Program-made: the position numbers and the translations under genes
Shown: piece by piece, positions 1 through 12,600 of the stretch
How the letters are laid out: every line of letters starts with the position of its first letter
Position numbering within the stretch: the first letter of the stretch is position 1
Source of the DNA: Sesamum alatum
Taxonomy: Eukaryota > Streptophyta > Magnoliopsida > Lamiales > Pedaliaceae
Length of the DNA stretch: 64,000 nucleotides
Direction of reading: 5' to 3'
Assembly: GCA_034509735.1 (NCBI GenBank)
Contig: JACGWO010000003.1
Coordinates: 34,556,466-34,620,465 of the forward strand
The notes under the pieces: generated by a model
Database searches by the model: none
Seen by the model: only the letters and a program-made list of their open reading frames with translations
Told to the model about the DNA's origin: nothing

Positions 1-17
1 GGGATTATGATTTTCAG

Positions 18-300
18 GTGGAAATGCCTAAACAACAGCCGAAATTCCAGGCCCCGTTTCTTGGGTTCACAAGAACGGCTGAGATTTGGAATTCCAGGGC
101 TTGTATGATTGGCCTCATCGGGACTTTCATTGTTGAATTGGTATCAACTCTCATGCCCGTCTTCTTGATTTCCCTCTTTTCTCAAAAAGTGTTAATTACT
201 TAAATTCTTGGTATCCTCTTTGTTCTTGCAGATTCTGAACAAGGGAATACTTCAGATAATTGGCGTGGACGTGGGGAAAGGCCTTGATCTTCCTCTTTGA
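18..300 (+). CDS. OHP1: One-helix protein 1 (OHP1), 3' end, partial
   Basis: This is the end of a gene that starts left of the window. Exon 18-140 follows an AG acceptor at 16-17. It is joined across an intron at 141-231 (GT..AG) to exon 232-300, which ends in TGA. The reading frame carries the light-harvesting-type helix EIWNSRACMIGLIGTFIVE, with the ExxNxR chlorophyll-binding pattern, and ends in LDLPL. OHP1 proteins are small thylakoid membrane proteins with one chlorophyll-binding helix; with OHP2 and HCF244 they help assemble the photosystem II reaction centre. The transit peptide and first exon(s) are outside the window. I am confident of the family from the helix and the C-terminus, both very conserved in land plants. 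Confidence 0.9.
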
Positions 301-1678
301 ACAATGGGCAGTAGCATGGAACTCAACTTTGTATTTCTTTTTGGGGATTGTAAAGAATTGAAATTCGTTGAAAGAAAATTATATAGTGTGCTCATACAAT
401 CTAGTTGGTTGGATTTCCCTTGCTAGAAGATGTTTACTAGAGTTTCAATACCTTCAAATTCACATGAACCAACACATCAAGAATCTAAACATTCTTCAAA
501 GATTCCATGACATTATAAAAAATTCCACAAAATTAATCAAATCTTTCAAATCATAGCTGTGAAGATATGTGAAACATTACATTACACTTTACACAATGTG
601 CTTATAACTTTTGCATAATTATAGAAATTACCCAAAACTACAAAAGAATAGTTGTAGTTTGGACAACGCTGTTAATGTTTTTGAAGGGTATATGCATAAT
701 TTTTTAAAAAACAGGGTTGTTTTGTGTACATTATGTCGACGTTTGTAATGGGTACACGTGTAATTGTCCAAAAAGTAGGGATGATTTATGTAGACAAACT
801 ATAAGAGTGAAAATGTGAAAAATCTTGTTGCATTTATTTGCAGCTAGAAGCATCATTGTAGGTGTTTCTATTTTGGTTCAGAAATACCTATTCAGCCGTT
901 TGAGAAGCATAAATTAGTTGTACAAACATTTAAAAAGAAAAACAGCTTATTTAGAGCCGAAAGCCAAAAAGTGCTTTTGCAAAAGCTACACAAAACCCTC
1001 TATAATATAAGTGTTTTATCTAAGTTGTTGATAATATCCGAGTGTTAAGGTCTAGAAATAGGCATAAGAGTCCTCTACTTTTCCCCTTTCCCCCAGCATT
1101 AGAAGAAAGATCTTGCAGCACAAGGATGCTAAAAGATATGCCCAAAAACCAAAAAAATGTTCCCTATTACCCTTCTTTTCCTTTGCATAATAGTGAAGAA
1201 TGCTTATCATATATTTTATCAGAAAAAAAGCAAGAAAACCTCCAAAATTGCCTATATTTGTGTTATGTCCTCTGATCTATTTGCCCTGGCATGTCTTATA
1301 CCTGATATAAGATGAAATAAGCTCAGGCACTAGTTTAAACTAGAACAAAAGAACGGGGCAAAACGCGTTAGCTAAATCTCAGCCAATTGTTGACTCGTTG
1401 CCAACGACAAACTATGGGAGCATGTGAAGTCGATATCTGAAGAAAACCAATGTTTATCAGTACAGGGAAGGAAACAGAAATGCCCGCATTAGTACTAATC
1501 CTCCGCCGGAAGCAATGCATATATACCCTTTGTGTGTGAAAAGATAAAGTGAGAAAATAAAGAACTCCAAGTTGGTACTGAGCCCCTATACTGGCAGTGG
1601 CCTCCAGAAAAGCTCCGGGCTTTAAATTCAGCACTCAGTATATGGCTTAGATCATTCAGCAGCACAATACAAATTAAA
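301..1678. other. Intergenic, OHP1 to thaumatin-like gene
   Basis: No coding exon is recognised. The first part is probably the OHP1 3' UTR. A decayed MITE copy lies at about 605-800 and is listed separately. The rest is AT-rich DNA with short random reading frames and the presumed promoter of the thaumatin-like gene just before 1679, where I could not settle on one TATA box. Confidence 0.5.
605..800 (+). repeat. Decayed MITE, family B
   Basis: The stretch shares its order of short motifs (TTTTGCATAATTA, GTAGTTTG, TTTTTGAAGGGTAT, TTGTTTTGTGTA) with the better preserved elements at 52494-52771 and 58797-59079. It lies in the same orientation as the 52.5-kb copy. The termini are too eroded to define target-site duplications. 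Confidence 0.5.
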
Positions 1679-2498
1679 ATGCTTGTTTTCACATCTCTCT
1701 TCTCCACTACACTCTGCCTGTTCCTGTTTCTCACCAGCACAAGTATGCTTTCATTTTTTCAGTTAAAACTTTTTGCTCTTGAATTGAAATCTTCAATTTT
1801 TTTTTGTATGTTTTGCAGATGGCATTGGACATCAACTCATCCTAGTAAACAACTGCAAGGAGAACATATGGCCTGGAATCCTAGGCAGTGCCGGCCAGCA
1901 AACACCGAAAGATGGAGGCTTTCTCCTAAGCAGTGGCCAAGAAGTAGTCATTGATGTGCCTGAGAAGTGGTCAGGTAGAATATGGGGAAGGCAATACTGC
2001 AACTTTGACTCCAATGGGAAGGGCTCGTGCGCCACGGGAGACTGTTCCGGCCAACTGCACTGCCAGGGAATGGGTGGCGTGCCGCCAGCAACTGTGGTGG
2101 AAATGACATTAGGCTCATCTACTTCCCCTCTGCACTTTTATGATGTGAGTTTAGTTGATGGCTTCAACCTGCCTGTTTCCATGAAACCCGTCGGAGGAGG
2201 AATCGGGTGTGGGGTGGCGTCGTGTGAGGTCGATTTGAACATATGCTGCCCATCGGCGTTGGAGGTTAGAGTGGGAGGAAGGGTGGTGGGATGCAAGAGC
2301 GCATGTTTGGCAATGCAATCAGCTAAATATTGCTGCACGGGAGAGTACTCAAATCCGAAAACTTGCAAGCCGACACTTTTTGCTCATCTTTTCAAGGCAA
2401 TTTGTCCGAAAGCATATAGTTACGCGTTTGATGACTCTTCCAGCCTCAACAAGTGCAGAGCTTCACGATATGTCATCACTTTCTGCCCTCCAAAATGA
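1679..2498 (+). CDS. Thaumatin-like protein (PR-5 family)
   Basis: Two exons, 1679-1742 and 1819-2498, split by a short intron (GTATGC..TGCAG), give 247 residues. Residues 1-21 are a hydrophobic signal peptide. The mature protein has the thaumatin fold landmarks: an early NNC, the [10 protein letters not shown] block, the acidic-cleft residues (Arg in GRIWGR, Glu in VVEMTLG, Asp in [13 protein letters not shown], Asp in CEVD) and the closing FCPPK. Thaumatin-like proteins are secreted and often associated with beta-glucan binding and defence; the length is normal. I count 17 cysteines in the mature part against the usual 16; the extra one makes the pair in NICC. The start is the only ATG ahead of a signal sequence and the splice phase (1 base + 2 bases) is clean. 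It sits between OHP1 and FIP genes, as in Arabidopsis as I remember it. Confidence 0.93.
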
Positions 2499-3531
2499 AG
2501 ACTGGTGGCATCAAGTTGAACAAATTCATCGTTTTTTTCGAAGTATTGTATCAGCATAAGGTGCAGTATAGCTTCACTCTGTTGTACTAGAATTTAGAAA
2601 CCGAGCGTGAAAGCCATCTCCTGTAATAGATTTGAAGAGTAACTCATTGTCTACATTCATGTATGACATAGAAAGCAACTCCAAGAATGCATTTTCTTCC
2701 TCTAGATTATCTAAATTGACTTTGGGGTCAAAATTTATGTTGCAAATTCTATTCCATCTTCTATTTCATTCAACGTACACACGTCACGTATGTAAAAATG
2801 AAATAAAATATGTTGAAACACACGTCATGTATATTTGTTGAATGGAGTAAAAGCAGAATATATTATTAAACGAAACAGAAGATAAAATAGACTTTACAAC
2901 AAAAAAATCTAATCTGGAATACACACCAAGCTTCTCCTTTCCTCCTTCCATGGTTGGAGTTTTTATATCAGCCCATAACCCATCAAGAGATTTTCAGTTC
3001 TCAAGACTTTGAATCTAAATCAAGAAAGAGACTTCCAATAGGAAAAGAATTAGTATCATCAGCGTAAGACAATTGGCATGGGCCGGTGACTCTCAAGTAG
3101 ACGGGCCTTTCAATGCCTTGAAATCAATCTCGTTGGGCCATCAATAAACTATTAGAATAAAGGCTGATCATTATAATTTCTTTCTTTATAATTGAACCTT
3201 CTTCACAAATCAGCCCACTGATTTACTCAAATTTGATGTTTCGATACAAAAAAAATTCTTACTCAAATTAAATTTGGGTGTATTATACCCGATTTAAATT
3301 AAAATTTTCCCTGTGAAGCTGGGAATGCATCGACAAGTCACCGATCAAAATGGGCCACCTTTATCCAATAAAAATTACAAGAAATTTAGAGCTATAGCAT
3401 GTCCAAATCTTATCCAGAACATCTGGCTACAAACATCTAAACGCCGTCCCACTACCACAATATCTCAGTCAATCTGTGTCATCTCATATTCAAGAAATCA
3501 AACAAAGAATCAGAGCAAAGAATCTCTGGCG
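2499..3531. other. Intergenic and 5' leader, TLP to FIP
   Basis: The 3' UTR of the thaumatin-like gene is followed by AT-rich sequence without a recognisable gene or transposon. The last 100-200 bases are likely promoter and leader of the FIP gene; the frame is open upstream of its ATG, but nothing there resembles a known protein. Confidence 0.45.
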
Positions 3532-4082
3532 ATGGCATCCATTGCATACGGTCAGGCTGTGTTTTCTGCAAACTCAGCCAAGCCCATCAGCTGTAATACC
3601 ACAAATACATTCCTGGGTTCAAGAATTTCTTCACTGTGTACAACCCGGAAAACCAAAGGGACAAGGGCGCCCCTGACGGTGGTCGCCGCCGCCGGTGATG
3701 TTTCAGCCGAGGGAACAACCTATCTGATCGCGGGAGCTGCCGCGGTGGCGTTGCTCGGAACTGCTTTCCCTATACTCTTCTCTCGCAAGGACCTGTAAGA
3801 AATTCTGTCCTATGTTATTCCGTGTGTATAGTTAGTATTAACAAAGATCTTGTATTAATTTTTGTTTATTTACACTTAATTTTGGCACTTCGGAAAATAA
3901 AAAATAAAAATAGAGAAATGATGGTGGTCACTGGTGTGTGTAGGTGCCCTGAATGCGATGGAGCAGGATTCGTGAGGAAATCAGGGTCGACACTGAGGGC
4001 AAATGCGGCAAGGAAAGATGAGCTTCAAATTGTATGTGCCCGTTGCAATGGTCTGGGCAAGCTCAACCAAATTGACAAATAG
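3532..4082 (+). CDS. FIP: Thylakoid DnaJ-type zinc-finger protein, FIP-like
   Basis: Two exons, 3532-3794 and 3944-4082, encode 133 residues. About 50 N-terminal residues are Ser/Thr-rich and free of acids, as in a chloroplast transit peptide. A single membrane segment follows at about residues 64-84 (TYLIAGAAAVALLGTAFPIL). The C-terminus has two CxxCxGxG repeats, CPECDGAG (from residue 89) and CARCNGLG (from 119), as in the zinc domain of DnaJ but with no J domain. The intron cuts just before the first Cys pair. This architecture matches the FtsH5-interacting protein of thylakoids (Arabidopsis At5g02160 from memory), linked to regulation of the FtsH protease that repairs photosystem II. The upstream open frame reaches 3313, but the methionine at 3532 (MASIAYG) is the sensible plastid start. 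Confidence 0.85.
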
Positions 4083-5605
4083 AATTATGTTTGTGTGCCG
4101 CGATCGGATTTTTTATTGCAATTTCGATTATCTCTTTTATTTCATTTTAAGTATACACATCATATGTATAAGATTACGTCGTCAATTTTATTTAAGGAAA
4201 TATTTCTTGCAGGTGGTGTGTACATATAAAACGGAATGAAAGATTGAACCAGAATTGCAATAAAAATTCCAATTCATTGTGTGTAGTTGATTAATAACTT
4301 GTCATCTCATCACATATATATATGTAAATATTTTAATTATTCAGCATTACTGTAATGTGACAACGTGTTTATATCACACTACCAGAATTATTGTGCGATA
4401 TTATGTCAGAGTACATAATGTGATACAAATATCCAAATACTTAACAATACCGACGACATGATCTCATGTTTGTAGGGGCACGAAATATCAACTCAATCGT
4501 TGAACTTAAATTTCATCGATGAGGTTTTATTAGAATTGAACATAACATTGGTTCTTAATTATTTAATTTATTACTAGAAGTCTTAAAAAAAGTCTAGACC
4601 GTTAATTAAATTAACCCACAAAGTTTAAAAAAGATATATTCTCGATATAATAAAAATTGCACAAAATGTTGAAATTAACGAAAGAGAAGCCAAATTAATG
4701 AATCCACGTACCTATATATGCAATTTCTTTCTGATCCTTTGAGCTTTCGTTTTCATGGAGATCCAGAAAAACATGCATCCAATTGCAAGCAACAAAATGA
4801 AAAAAAAAAAAAAAATTACTACTCATTGCTTGCCAGGAAATCACTTGAAATTTAAAATGGTCCAACTATATATATATATGCATTTTATTTTATTAAAGAA
4901 TTAGTTGTATGTTAGGACAAGAATGACAACTCCATAGCCACCAACTTGAGCTTCTCAACTATTCCTCCCTGATGTATATATATTGTGCAATTAATGTATC
5001 CACGAATGTGATTTTCAAGTATTATGATTTATAGTAATAATATTTATTAATTAATCTGCATGGCCGTTAACTCCCTACTATACATTAATTATATGCATGC
5101 TTTAACATCAGCTACATATATATTCTTAATCAAGTTAATATCTTAATTTAACAAACAAATTAACTCATCATGATTAGTGTCAAAATGAACTGATTCGACC
5201 ACAAAAAATTGTGACCACATCTATTAACGAATGACCAATCACATGACAAGTGTACGTATCACTTTTATTATGTAATTGATTTAATTAGTTCGGCCAAACC
5301 TTATCGAGAAGAATTTTCCGATTAATCAAATACAAATGTGGCATATAGTTTTTGAGGCATGCATAGCATCAGGAATAAGGAAAGGTTTCATAGGGACGGA
5401 CAGTAGTGAAGGGTTGGACTGTGGACATAACCAAACTAGATTGTCTTTGACACCACTCTAATGTTGTTTTCCAACTACATACAGTTGGTCCAAGAAAATA
5501 CAATTCTTAACTCTTATTATTATTTTATTTTTTTTCAAAAAAATTTCATTTTCCAACTCTTTAAACTATTCAATTTCTCATTCACCTAATCAGCCAAACA
5601 CGCCC
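4083..5605. other. Intergenic, FIP to first laccase
   Basis: AT-rich DNA with a poly-A tract at about 4799-4815 and many short TA runs. No gene, TIR element or LTR is recognised. The right end is the laccase promoter. Confidence 0.45.
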
Positions 5606-5612
5606 TATATAA
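5606..5612 (+). promoter_or_regulatory. TATA box of first laccase
   Basis: TATATAA in the context CCCTATATAATTG lies about 105 bases before the laccase ATG at 5713. That leaves room for a 70-80 base leader, as is usual for plant genes. Confidence 0.55.
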
Positions 5613-5712
5613 TTGTGTTGGATTGAAAGTAGCAGCACATAAGAAAGAAGAGGGATCGATCCTCTGTAAACCTTGCAATATTTCAGATTCAGAGATATAT
5701 AGCAACTCAAAC

Positions 5713-7978
5713 ATGGGTGCCTCTCAATATCAGTTACTGTTTTCTGTAGGAATATTGTTTGTGTTGCGCCTTGTTCCTCAGCATGCAGAAGCAGCCACCA
5801 GACATTATGAGTTCAACGTACGTACCACTTTTACTACTTAATTTTATCAGTATATACGTTAGTAATCTTTAACCAATGTTTCTGTCTACTATTCAAACTC
5901 TTGCAGATCAAGATGCAAAACATTACACGATTATGCCACACCAAAAGTATTGTCACTGTTAATGGGAAATTTCCTGGACCTCGAGTTGTAGCAAGGGAGG
6001 GCGATCGTCTGCTTATTAAAGTTACAAACCATGTTCCCAACAATATCACCATCCATTGGTATATATATATATATATATACAACAACTGCATACTCTAATT
6101 ACCTCATTGATCATATCTATTATAATATTGGTTTTCTGTTGATTCTGATTACAAGTTAATCAAGAAGGATTGATGAATTGATCATAATGAAACTAACATG
6201 ACAGGCATGGTATTAGACAACTTCGCAGTGGATGGGCGGATGGGCCTGCATATATTACCCAATGCCCCATACAAACTGGGCAGAGCTATGTTTACAATTT
6301 TACGGTAGTTGGCCAACGGGGAACTTTTTTCTGGCATGCACATATTTCGTGGCTCAGGTCCACTCTTTATGGCCCTTTGATCATCCTTCCTAAGAAAAAT
6401 GTGCCTTATCCTTTCGACAAACCCTACAAGGAAATCCCTATTGTATTTGGTAAGTTTTCATTAATGAATTCATCTTGAATCTTGAAATCACAACCTTTTG
6501 AAAATTTTCAAGTAAAATGACCAAATTGATCATGTACGTACTGCAGGCGAATGGTTCAATGCTGATACTGAAGCCATTATCAGCCAAGCTTTACAAACAG
6601 GTGGAGGCCCAAATGTGTCTGATGCCTATACCATTAATGGACTTCCAGGGCCCTTGTATAATTGCTCTGCAAAAGGTGCACAACTCATAACTAGAAATTT
6701 CATGTTTTTCCATTTATTACATGGAAAAGTAAATATGAAAAAAGAGATTGGAGTATATTAATAATGTTCTTTCTTGACAGATACATTCAAGCTGAGGGTT
6801 AAGCCTGGAAAAACATATCTCCTCCGTATGATCAATGCTGCACTCAACGATGAGCTTTTTTTCAGTATCGCAAACCACAGCCTTACTGTCATGGATGCTG
6901 ATGGAATTTATGTGAAGCCCTTTAAAACTAACACAATTCTGATCACCCCTGGACAAACCACAAATGTTCTTCTCAAGACAAAACCAAACTTCCCCGGTGC
7001 CACTTTCCTCATGACTGCTAGACCATATGTTACAGGCCAAGGCACTTTCGACAACTCCACTGTTGCTGGAATTTTAGAATACGAATCCCCATTTCTTCAT
7101 TCTGTCACCCCACTGAAAAAACTCCCGCTCTACAAACCAATTCTTCCACCTCTAAACGACACTTCTTTAGCCACAAATTTTGCAAAAAAGCTACGCAGCT
7201 TAGCCACTCCTCAGTTCCCGGCAAATGTCCCACAACAAGTAGACAAACATTTCTTCTTCACCGTAGGATTGGGGACAAGCCCCTGTGATCAAAACAAGAC
7301 TTGTCAGGGGCCCAACGGCACCAAATTTGCAGCATCTGTTAGTAATATATCGTTCGTGCAGCCTACGACAGCTCTTCTCCAGGCCCATTTTACGGGCCAG
7401 TCAAGGGGCGTTTACAGGCCGGATTTCCCTGTCAATCCGCTCCACTGGTTTAACTACACCGGAAATCCTCCAAACAACACTATGGTGGGAAATGGGACAA
7501 AACTCATGGTTTTGCCTTTTAACACTAGTGTGGAGTTGGTCATGCAGGATACAAGCATTCTTGGGGCTGAGAGCCATCCTCTCCATCTCCATGGATTCAA
7601 TTTCTTCGTCGTGGGACAAGGGTTTGGCAACTATGATCCGAATGAAGACCTCAAAAACTTCAATCTTGTCGACCCCATTGAGAGGAACACTGTCGGCGTA
7701 CCCGCTGGTGGATGGGTTGCCATCCGCTTCTTGGCAGATAATCCAGGTACCATCTTTAATTAACCCCAATTCCCTGGATTTAAATGTTTGAAATTATGTT
7801 CTAACGCGTGATATATATGTTTGAATGGAATGTGTGTGTATATATAGGTGTATGGTTCATGCATTGTCATCTGGAAGTTCACACAAGCTGGGGTTTGAAA
7901 ATGGCGTGGCTTGTCTTGGACGGAAAACTTCCTAATCAAAAGCTACTTCCTCCACCAGCTGATCTCCCCAAATGCTGA
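5713..7978 (+). CDS. LAC17: Laccase, LAC17 type (copy 1)
   Basis: Six exons (5713-5817, 5907-6058, 6205-6449, 6547-6675, 6781-7746, 7848-7978) add up to 1,728 bases and 575 residues with no break. Plant laccases are secreted four-copper oxidases that couple monolignol radicals in the cell wall; the LAC17 group acts in lignification of fibres. A signal peptide ends near residue 28. The copper sites are all present: HWH (85-87), HAH (130-132), HPLHLHG (about 475-481) and HCHLEVH (538-544), and the protein ends in the typical [10 protein letters not shown]. There are many N-glycosylation sites (NVS, NCS, NDT, NTS). Stretches such as [20 protein letters not shown] and [18 protein letters not shown] match Arabidopsis LAC17 as I recall it. 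A polyadenylation signal AATAAA lies near 8160. A second copy follows 1.7 kb downstream on the same strand. Confidence 0.95.
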
Positions 7979-9622
7979 TCATATTCATCATCGTGAATTT
8001 TCCGTCTGTCTCCATTTGTCTTTGTTTTTGTTTTGACTGGTCTCCCCAGTTTTGCAGTGTTATCGTTCATTGTTTCTTCTGGTACGGTAGCTTTTGTCCA
8101 AAAATGTTAAACTAATTGTTCTTGGCCCAATATATGTCTCTTGTAATATCGAATGAGTTTTAATAAAGTGGATGCCTTTTAACTTGATATATCCTTCTTC
8201 AATATCACCAATATTTTCTTAATAATCTTAATTATTTCATTCATTAATTGTATGTTAAAAACACAGTCTTCAACCTCTTGTCATTATCTGGACCGAAGCA
8301 TTGGGTCTGAAAAGAGACCAAACCTTTTCATTTTAAGGTTCAAAGGAGACCCCAACGTTAATTATGGCCCAACATTTGGGATAGGCTATGGTACCTTCTA
8401 GATTAACTTTCTAGAAGATTTGAATTATGATATCAATCATTATATAATGATCTCTTTCTTGTTTAATTTCTGAATCAAAGTCTCAGCTTGCAGTCCAAAC
8501 TTCAACTTTGATTCTGCAATATTCTTTTATTGTTGGAAATAAATTTGAAATATTTTCCAATTTTCGTCATTCCTTATTTTATGAGTCTGGCAACCCTCCT
8601 TCCTACAGAATGCCTCATGCAGTTTAAATATGGATGCATCTGTTAGTTTGTCTCTCTCTCATAAACTGTTTCCATAAGGTTGGTTAAAAACTTCAAAAGT
8701 GCAAATCGAACAGGGTTAATTGAAGTTGTCGGAAAAGAAATTTTTGACACGAGTTAAACACCAGAACCCACAATTCAGACCCAAAATTTCAAACCTGACA
8801 CCCAACTCTTCTTGATTACTAAGTTCAAACGGTTGCCCGAAGGGGATTGAAGGCTACCACCAGCCAACCATTTTCCAAATACCCTCTCTTAATTCCCTCA
8901 TGGGTATATAAACTTGTATTGTAATTAATCAATTGCCCAACAAATTTAAATGTATATATGGAGTGTCGGATAACATTTTTTACGTATATATAAAATAACT
9001 ATGATAATTAACACGAAAGATTATGATATAAGCTAATAAAATCAAAAATGAATTATATCCACGTCTCTTAAAATTTAATTTAATTAAAAATACATTCTTA
9101 TTAGATTGAAAATTATTATTACCCCATTTGAAGTTTGTTCGGTCTTACTCTTACACATAACTCCATTGGATAGTGAATTTTTTGCATGTGTATTATAACA
9201 AAAATACTCCTCGTAAAATTTTGATGGTAATTTGACCGTTTTTTCAATATTTTATTTTCCTTTTTGTCGGGAAAGAGAAATGGTATTTGAATACTTTTTC
9301 ATTGGATTAATAATGTCTTGCAAATCTTAAAGTAGATAATTGTAATTAATTGGTAAAGTAACAAATGAACTGCTTAACTTGTGTCTTAAACGAGTATTAA
9401 GAACTTCTCAAGAAAAAGTTGGACCAAAAGCCTAATTGTAGTTAATTGGTAAAGTTATCTTTCACATGATCTCACTTGAATATCACTCCAAATTACAGTT
9501 GGATCAAAACCCTAATCAGGTCTACATTAGAATCTGTTATCAGACACATAATGTGATCATTACCACTCCCTCAATTAGCAAAGGCGGTTCATTTGATTCA
9601 AACACTCTGGTCTTATATCACA
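7979..9622. other. Intergenic between the two laccases
   Basis: The 3' UTR with AATAAA near 8160 is followed by a block at about 8320-8715 that reappears downstream of the second laccase (separate entry). The rest is AT-rich and holds the promoter of copy 2. No gene is seen. Confidence 0.5.
8320..8715 (+). repeat. Duplicated laccase 3' flank, uninterrupted copy
   Basis: Shared segments include GGGATAGGCTATGGT (about 8377), CTTTCTTGTTTA (about 8453), TCAGTCCAAACTTCAA-like sequence (about 8490), GGCAACCCTCCTTC (about 8588), ATGCCTCATGCAGTT and CATAAGGTTGGTTAA (about 8672). They recur in the same order after laccase copy 2, between 14660 and 16320, where they are separated by two SINEs and a CACTA-type MITE. 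The tandem duplication therefore included at least 0.7 kb of 3' flank. Confidence 0.8.
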
Positions 9623-9631
9623 CTATAAATA
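9623..9631 (+). promoter_or_regulatory. TATA box of second laccase
   Basis: CTATAAATA lies about 70 bases before the ATG at 9699 and is the best TATA match in the region. Confidence 0.55.
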
Positions 9632-9698
9632 TTTTCTTACACACCTCTGGTTTCAAGCCACTCAGACAACCATATCAACAGTAATCATCAAGAAAATT

Positions 9699-12600
9699 AT
9701 GTTTTCTCTCAAGCTTCTGATGATCTTCATTATGACTGCTTTGTGCCTTCTAGTCGAGCTAGTATCATCGAAGCATTCGGGGATAACAAGGGACTATAAA
9801 TTTGATGTACGGTTTTAGTACAACTCTTTGATACAATGTTTCTACTCGTATTTTGTTTTATGACATCCTTTTATCCATGCATGAGTGCAGATCAGAATGC
9901 AAAACGTGATGAGGTTGTGCCAAGCAAAGAGCATTGTGACCGTGAACGACCAATTTCCAGGGCCTACTATCACTGCAAGGGAAGGAGACAGAGTGACGGT
10001 TAAAGTAGTTAACCATGTTCAGTACAATGTCACTATTCACTGGTAACAAGCAAGCCTCTGCTATTCTTGACAATTAAGGTTGAAATAACTAAACCTATTA
10101 TTACAACATATGTATCAAACTTTTTGACAGGCATGGAATCAGGCAGCTGAGGAGCGGTTGGGCTGATGGACCAGCTTATATCACTCAATGCCCGATTCAG
10201 ACAGGGCAGAGCTATGTCTACAATTTCACTATTACCGGCCAAAGGGGAACCTTGTTCTGGCATGCTCATGTTTCATGGCTTAGAGTTACTATGTATGGTC
10301 CTATAATCATCCTCCCGAAACGTGGGGTCCCGTATCCGTTCCCACAACCCTATAAAGAATTTCCAATAATTTTTGGTAAAAGGGCTTCATTATTTCACTG
10401 AAATTATCCCTTCAAACTCATTAGTACGTAATATAATGTCTTAAGAGAATGGCCGATTGCAGAAAAAGATTGAACTTTCTGTCGTTTGTGCTTGAATTTG
10501 TAGGTGAGTGGTGGAAAGCAGATACCGAAAAAATTATCAACCAGACGCTAAAAACCGGAGGGGCCCCAAACGTTTCTGATGCTTACACCATTAACGGCCT
10601 TCCAGGACCCTTGTACAGCTGTTCAGCAAAAGGTGAACATCAATTGATCATATAACTAAACAAGTAGATGTTAAGAAAAAGGAAGAGTTCTTCATGGATT
10701 GAAGGAAATGTTCAATTTTTTCTTGTCTTTCTTTTATCTTGTTTACATTGCAGATACCTTCAAACTGAAGGTGAAACCTGGGAAAACATACATGCTGAGA
10801 TTGATCAACGCTGCACTCAACGACGAGCTTTTCTTTAGCATTGCTAACCACAGCCTGACGGTTGTTGAAGCTGATGCTGTATATGTAAAACCATTCGAAA
10901 CCAGTACAGTTCTTATCACTCCTGGCCAGACAACAAATGTACTCTTGAAAACAGAACACCGTCACGCAAACGCATTATACCTCATGGCCGCCAGGCCATA
11001 TGCCACAGGCCCGGGTGCATTTGATAATTCCACCACTGCTGGAATCCTAGAATACCATCTCCCCTCACCCAAAACCAAGAAAACCACCAAACTTCCTCTT
11101 TTAAAACCGACGCTTCCCATATTCAACGACACAACATTTGCCATGAAATTCAACAGAAAACATCGAAGCTTGGCTAGTTCAAAGTTCCCGGCAAAAGTCC
11201 CACAAAAAGTCGACAGGCGATTTTTCTTCACGGTCGGTCTAGGCCTGCATCCCTGCTCCAATCCAAACAAAACTTGTCAAGGCCCAAACAACACAATGCG
11301 CACAGCCTCTGTCAACAATGTGTCGTTCGTGATGCCAAACATAGCCCTGCTTCAAGCCCACTTCTGCAACCAATCAAAAGGCGTTTACACCACAGATTTT
11401 CCGGCCAACCCACCGTTCAAATTCAATTACACGGGCAACCCGCCTAGCAACATTATGGCAAGCAGCGGCACAAAGGTGGTGGTGCTGCCATTTAATACTA
11501 GTGTGGAATTGGTGTTGCAGGACACCTCCATAATTGGCGCAGAAAGCCACCCCCTACACCTCCATGGATTCGACTTCTTTGTGTTGGGATTAGGCATGGG
11601 GAATTTCAACCCGAATAAAGATCCATCCAGCTTCAATCTGGTTGACCCGGCTGAGAGAAACACCGTTGGAGTGCCATCCGGTGGTTGGGTCGCGATTCGC
11701 TTCCTAGCAGACAATCCAGGTACATCTCATCCTGTATATACATTCTACCTCCCCTGAGGTTGAGGTTTGGCATAATAGTCCAAATTAAGAAATCTTCCCT
11801 GTATATTATAGTTTAATTTTTTTAAAAAAATTAAATAAAAATAATTTAGTACATCAAAAGACATTTTGATCAGTTCACCCATAAAATTTAATGAAAATAG
11901 GTTATTTGTTAGATGGTTACAAACCTTAAGAGGGTATTTATAATTTTTCAAACAATAAGAAATATTTGTAATTATACCAAACTTCAAGGAAAGTAGATGT
12001 AATTTACCATTTTCCCAAACATCAAAATACAGTAAAAAATACATTATAAACAGGGGAAAAATGCAAAACAATCTTATGAAATATGAAAAAATAAAATAAA
12101 AATAATCACTATGTCAAAAAGACATGGAGGTAATATGTTATTTTTCTTTATAGTTGTTAATTTGTTTAATTGTATTATCATAGGGGTAAATTGTACTGAA
12201 TCTTATAAATAGAGATAAAAAATTAAGTAAATTTAATCATTATATAGTTATTAGGGGTGGCAAAATGAGTTAAGACCCATGGGTTCAATCTAATCCTATT
12301 AATTTTGGGTTGGGTTCGGCTTGTTATATTTAAAATGGGTTGATATGAATTAGAATAAAATAAAATTAAATACTATATGGGTTCGATATGAATCTGATGT
12401 GGATTGGATATGGACCCAATATGGATTGTAACGGGTTCAACCCATAACTTTTTATTTTTTATTTTTTTTAAAAAAAAGTCATTCCACTACACTTGACTTC
12501 ACCGGACACACACTCACACCTCAAAACTCACTCATTTTCTCCTTCACCAAACACAAACAGACACTTTTCTACTTCACCGTGCACACACACACACACACAC

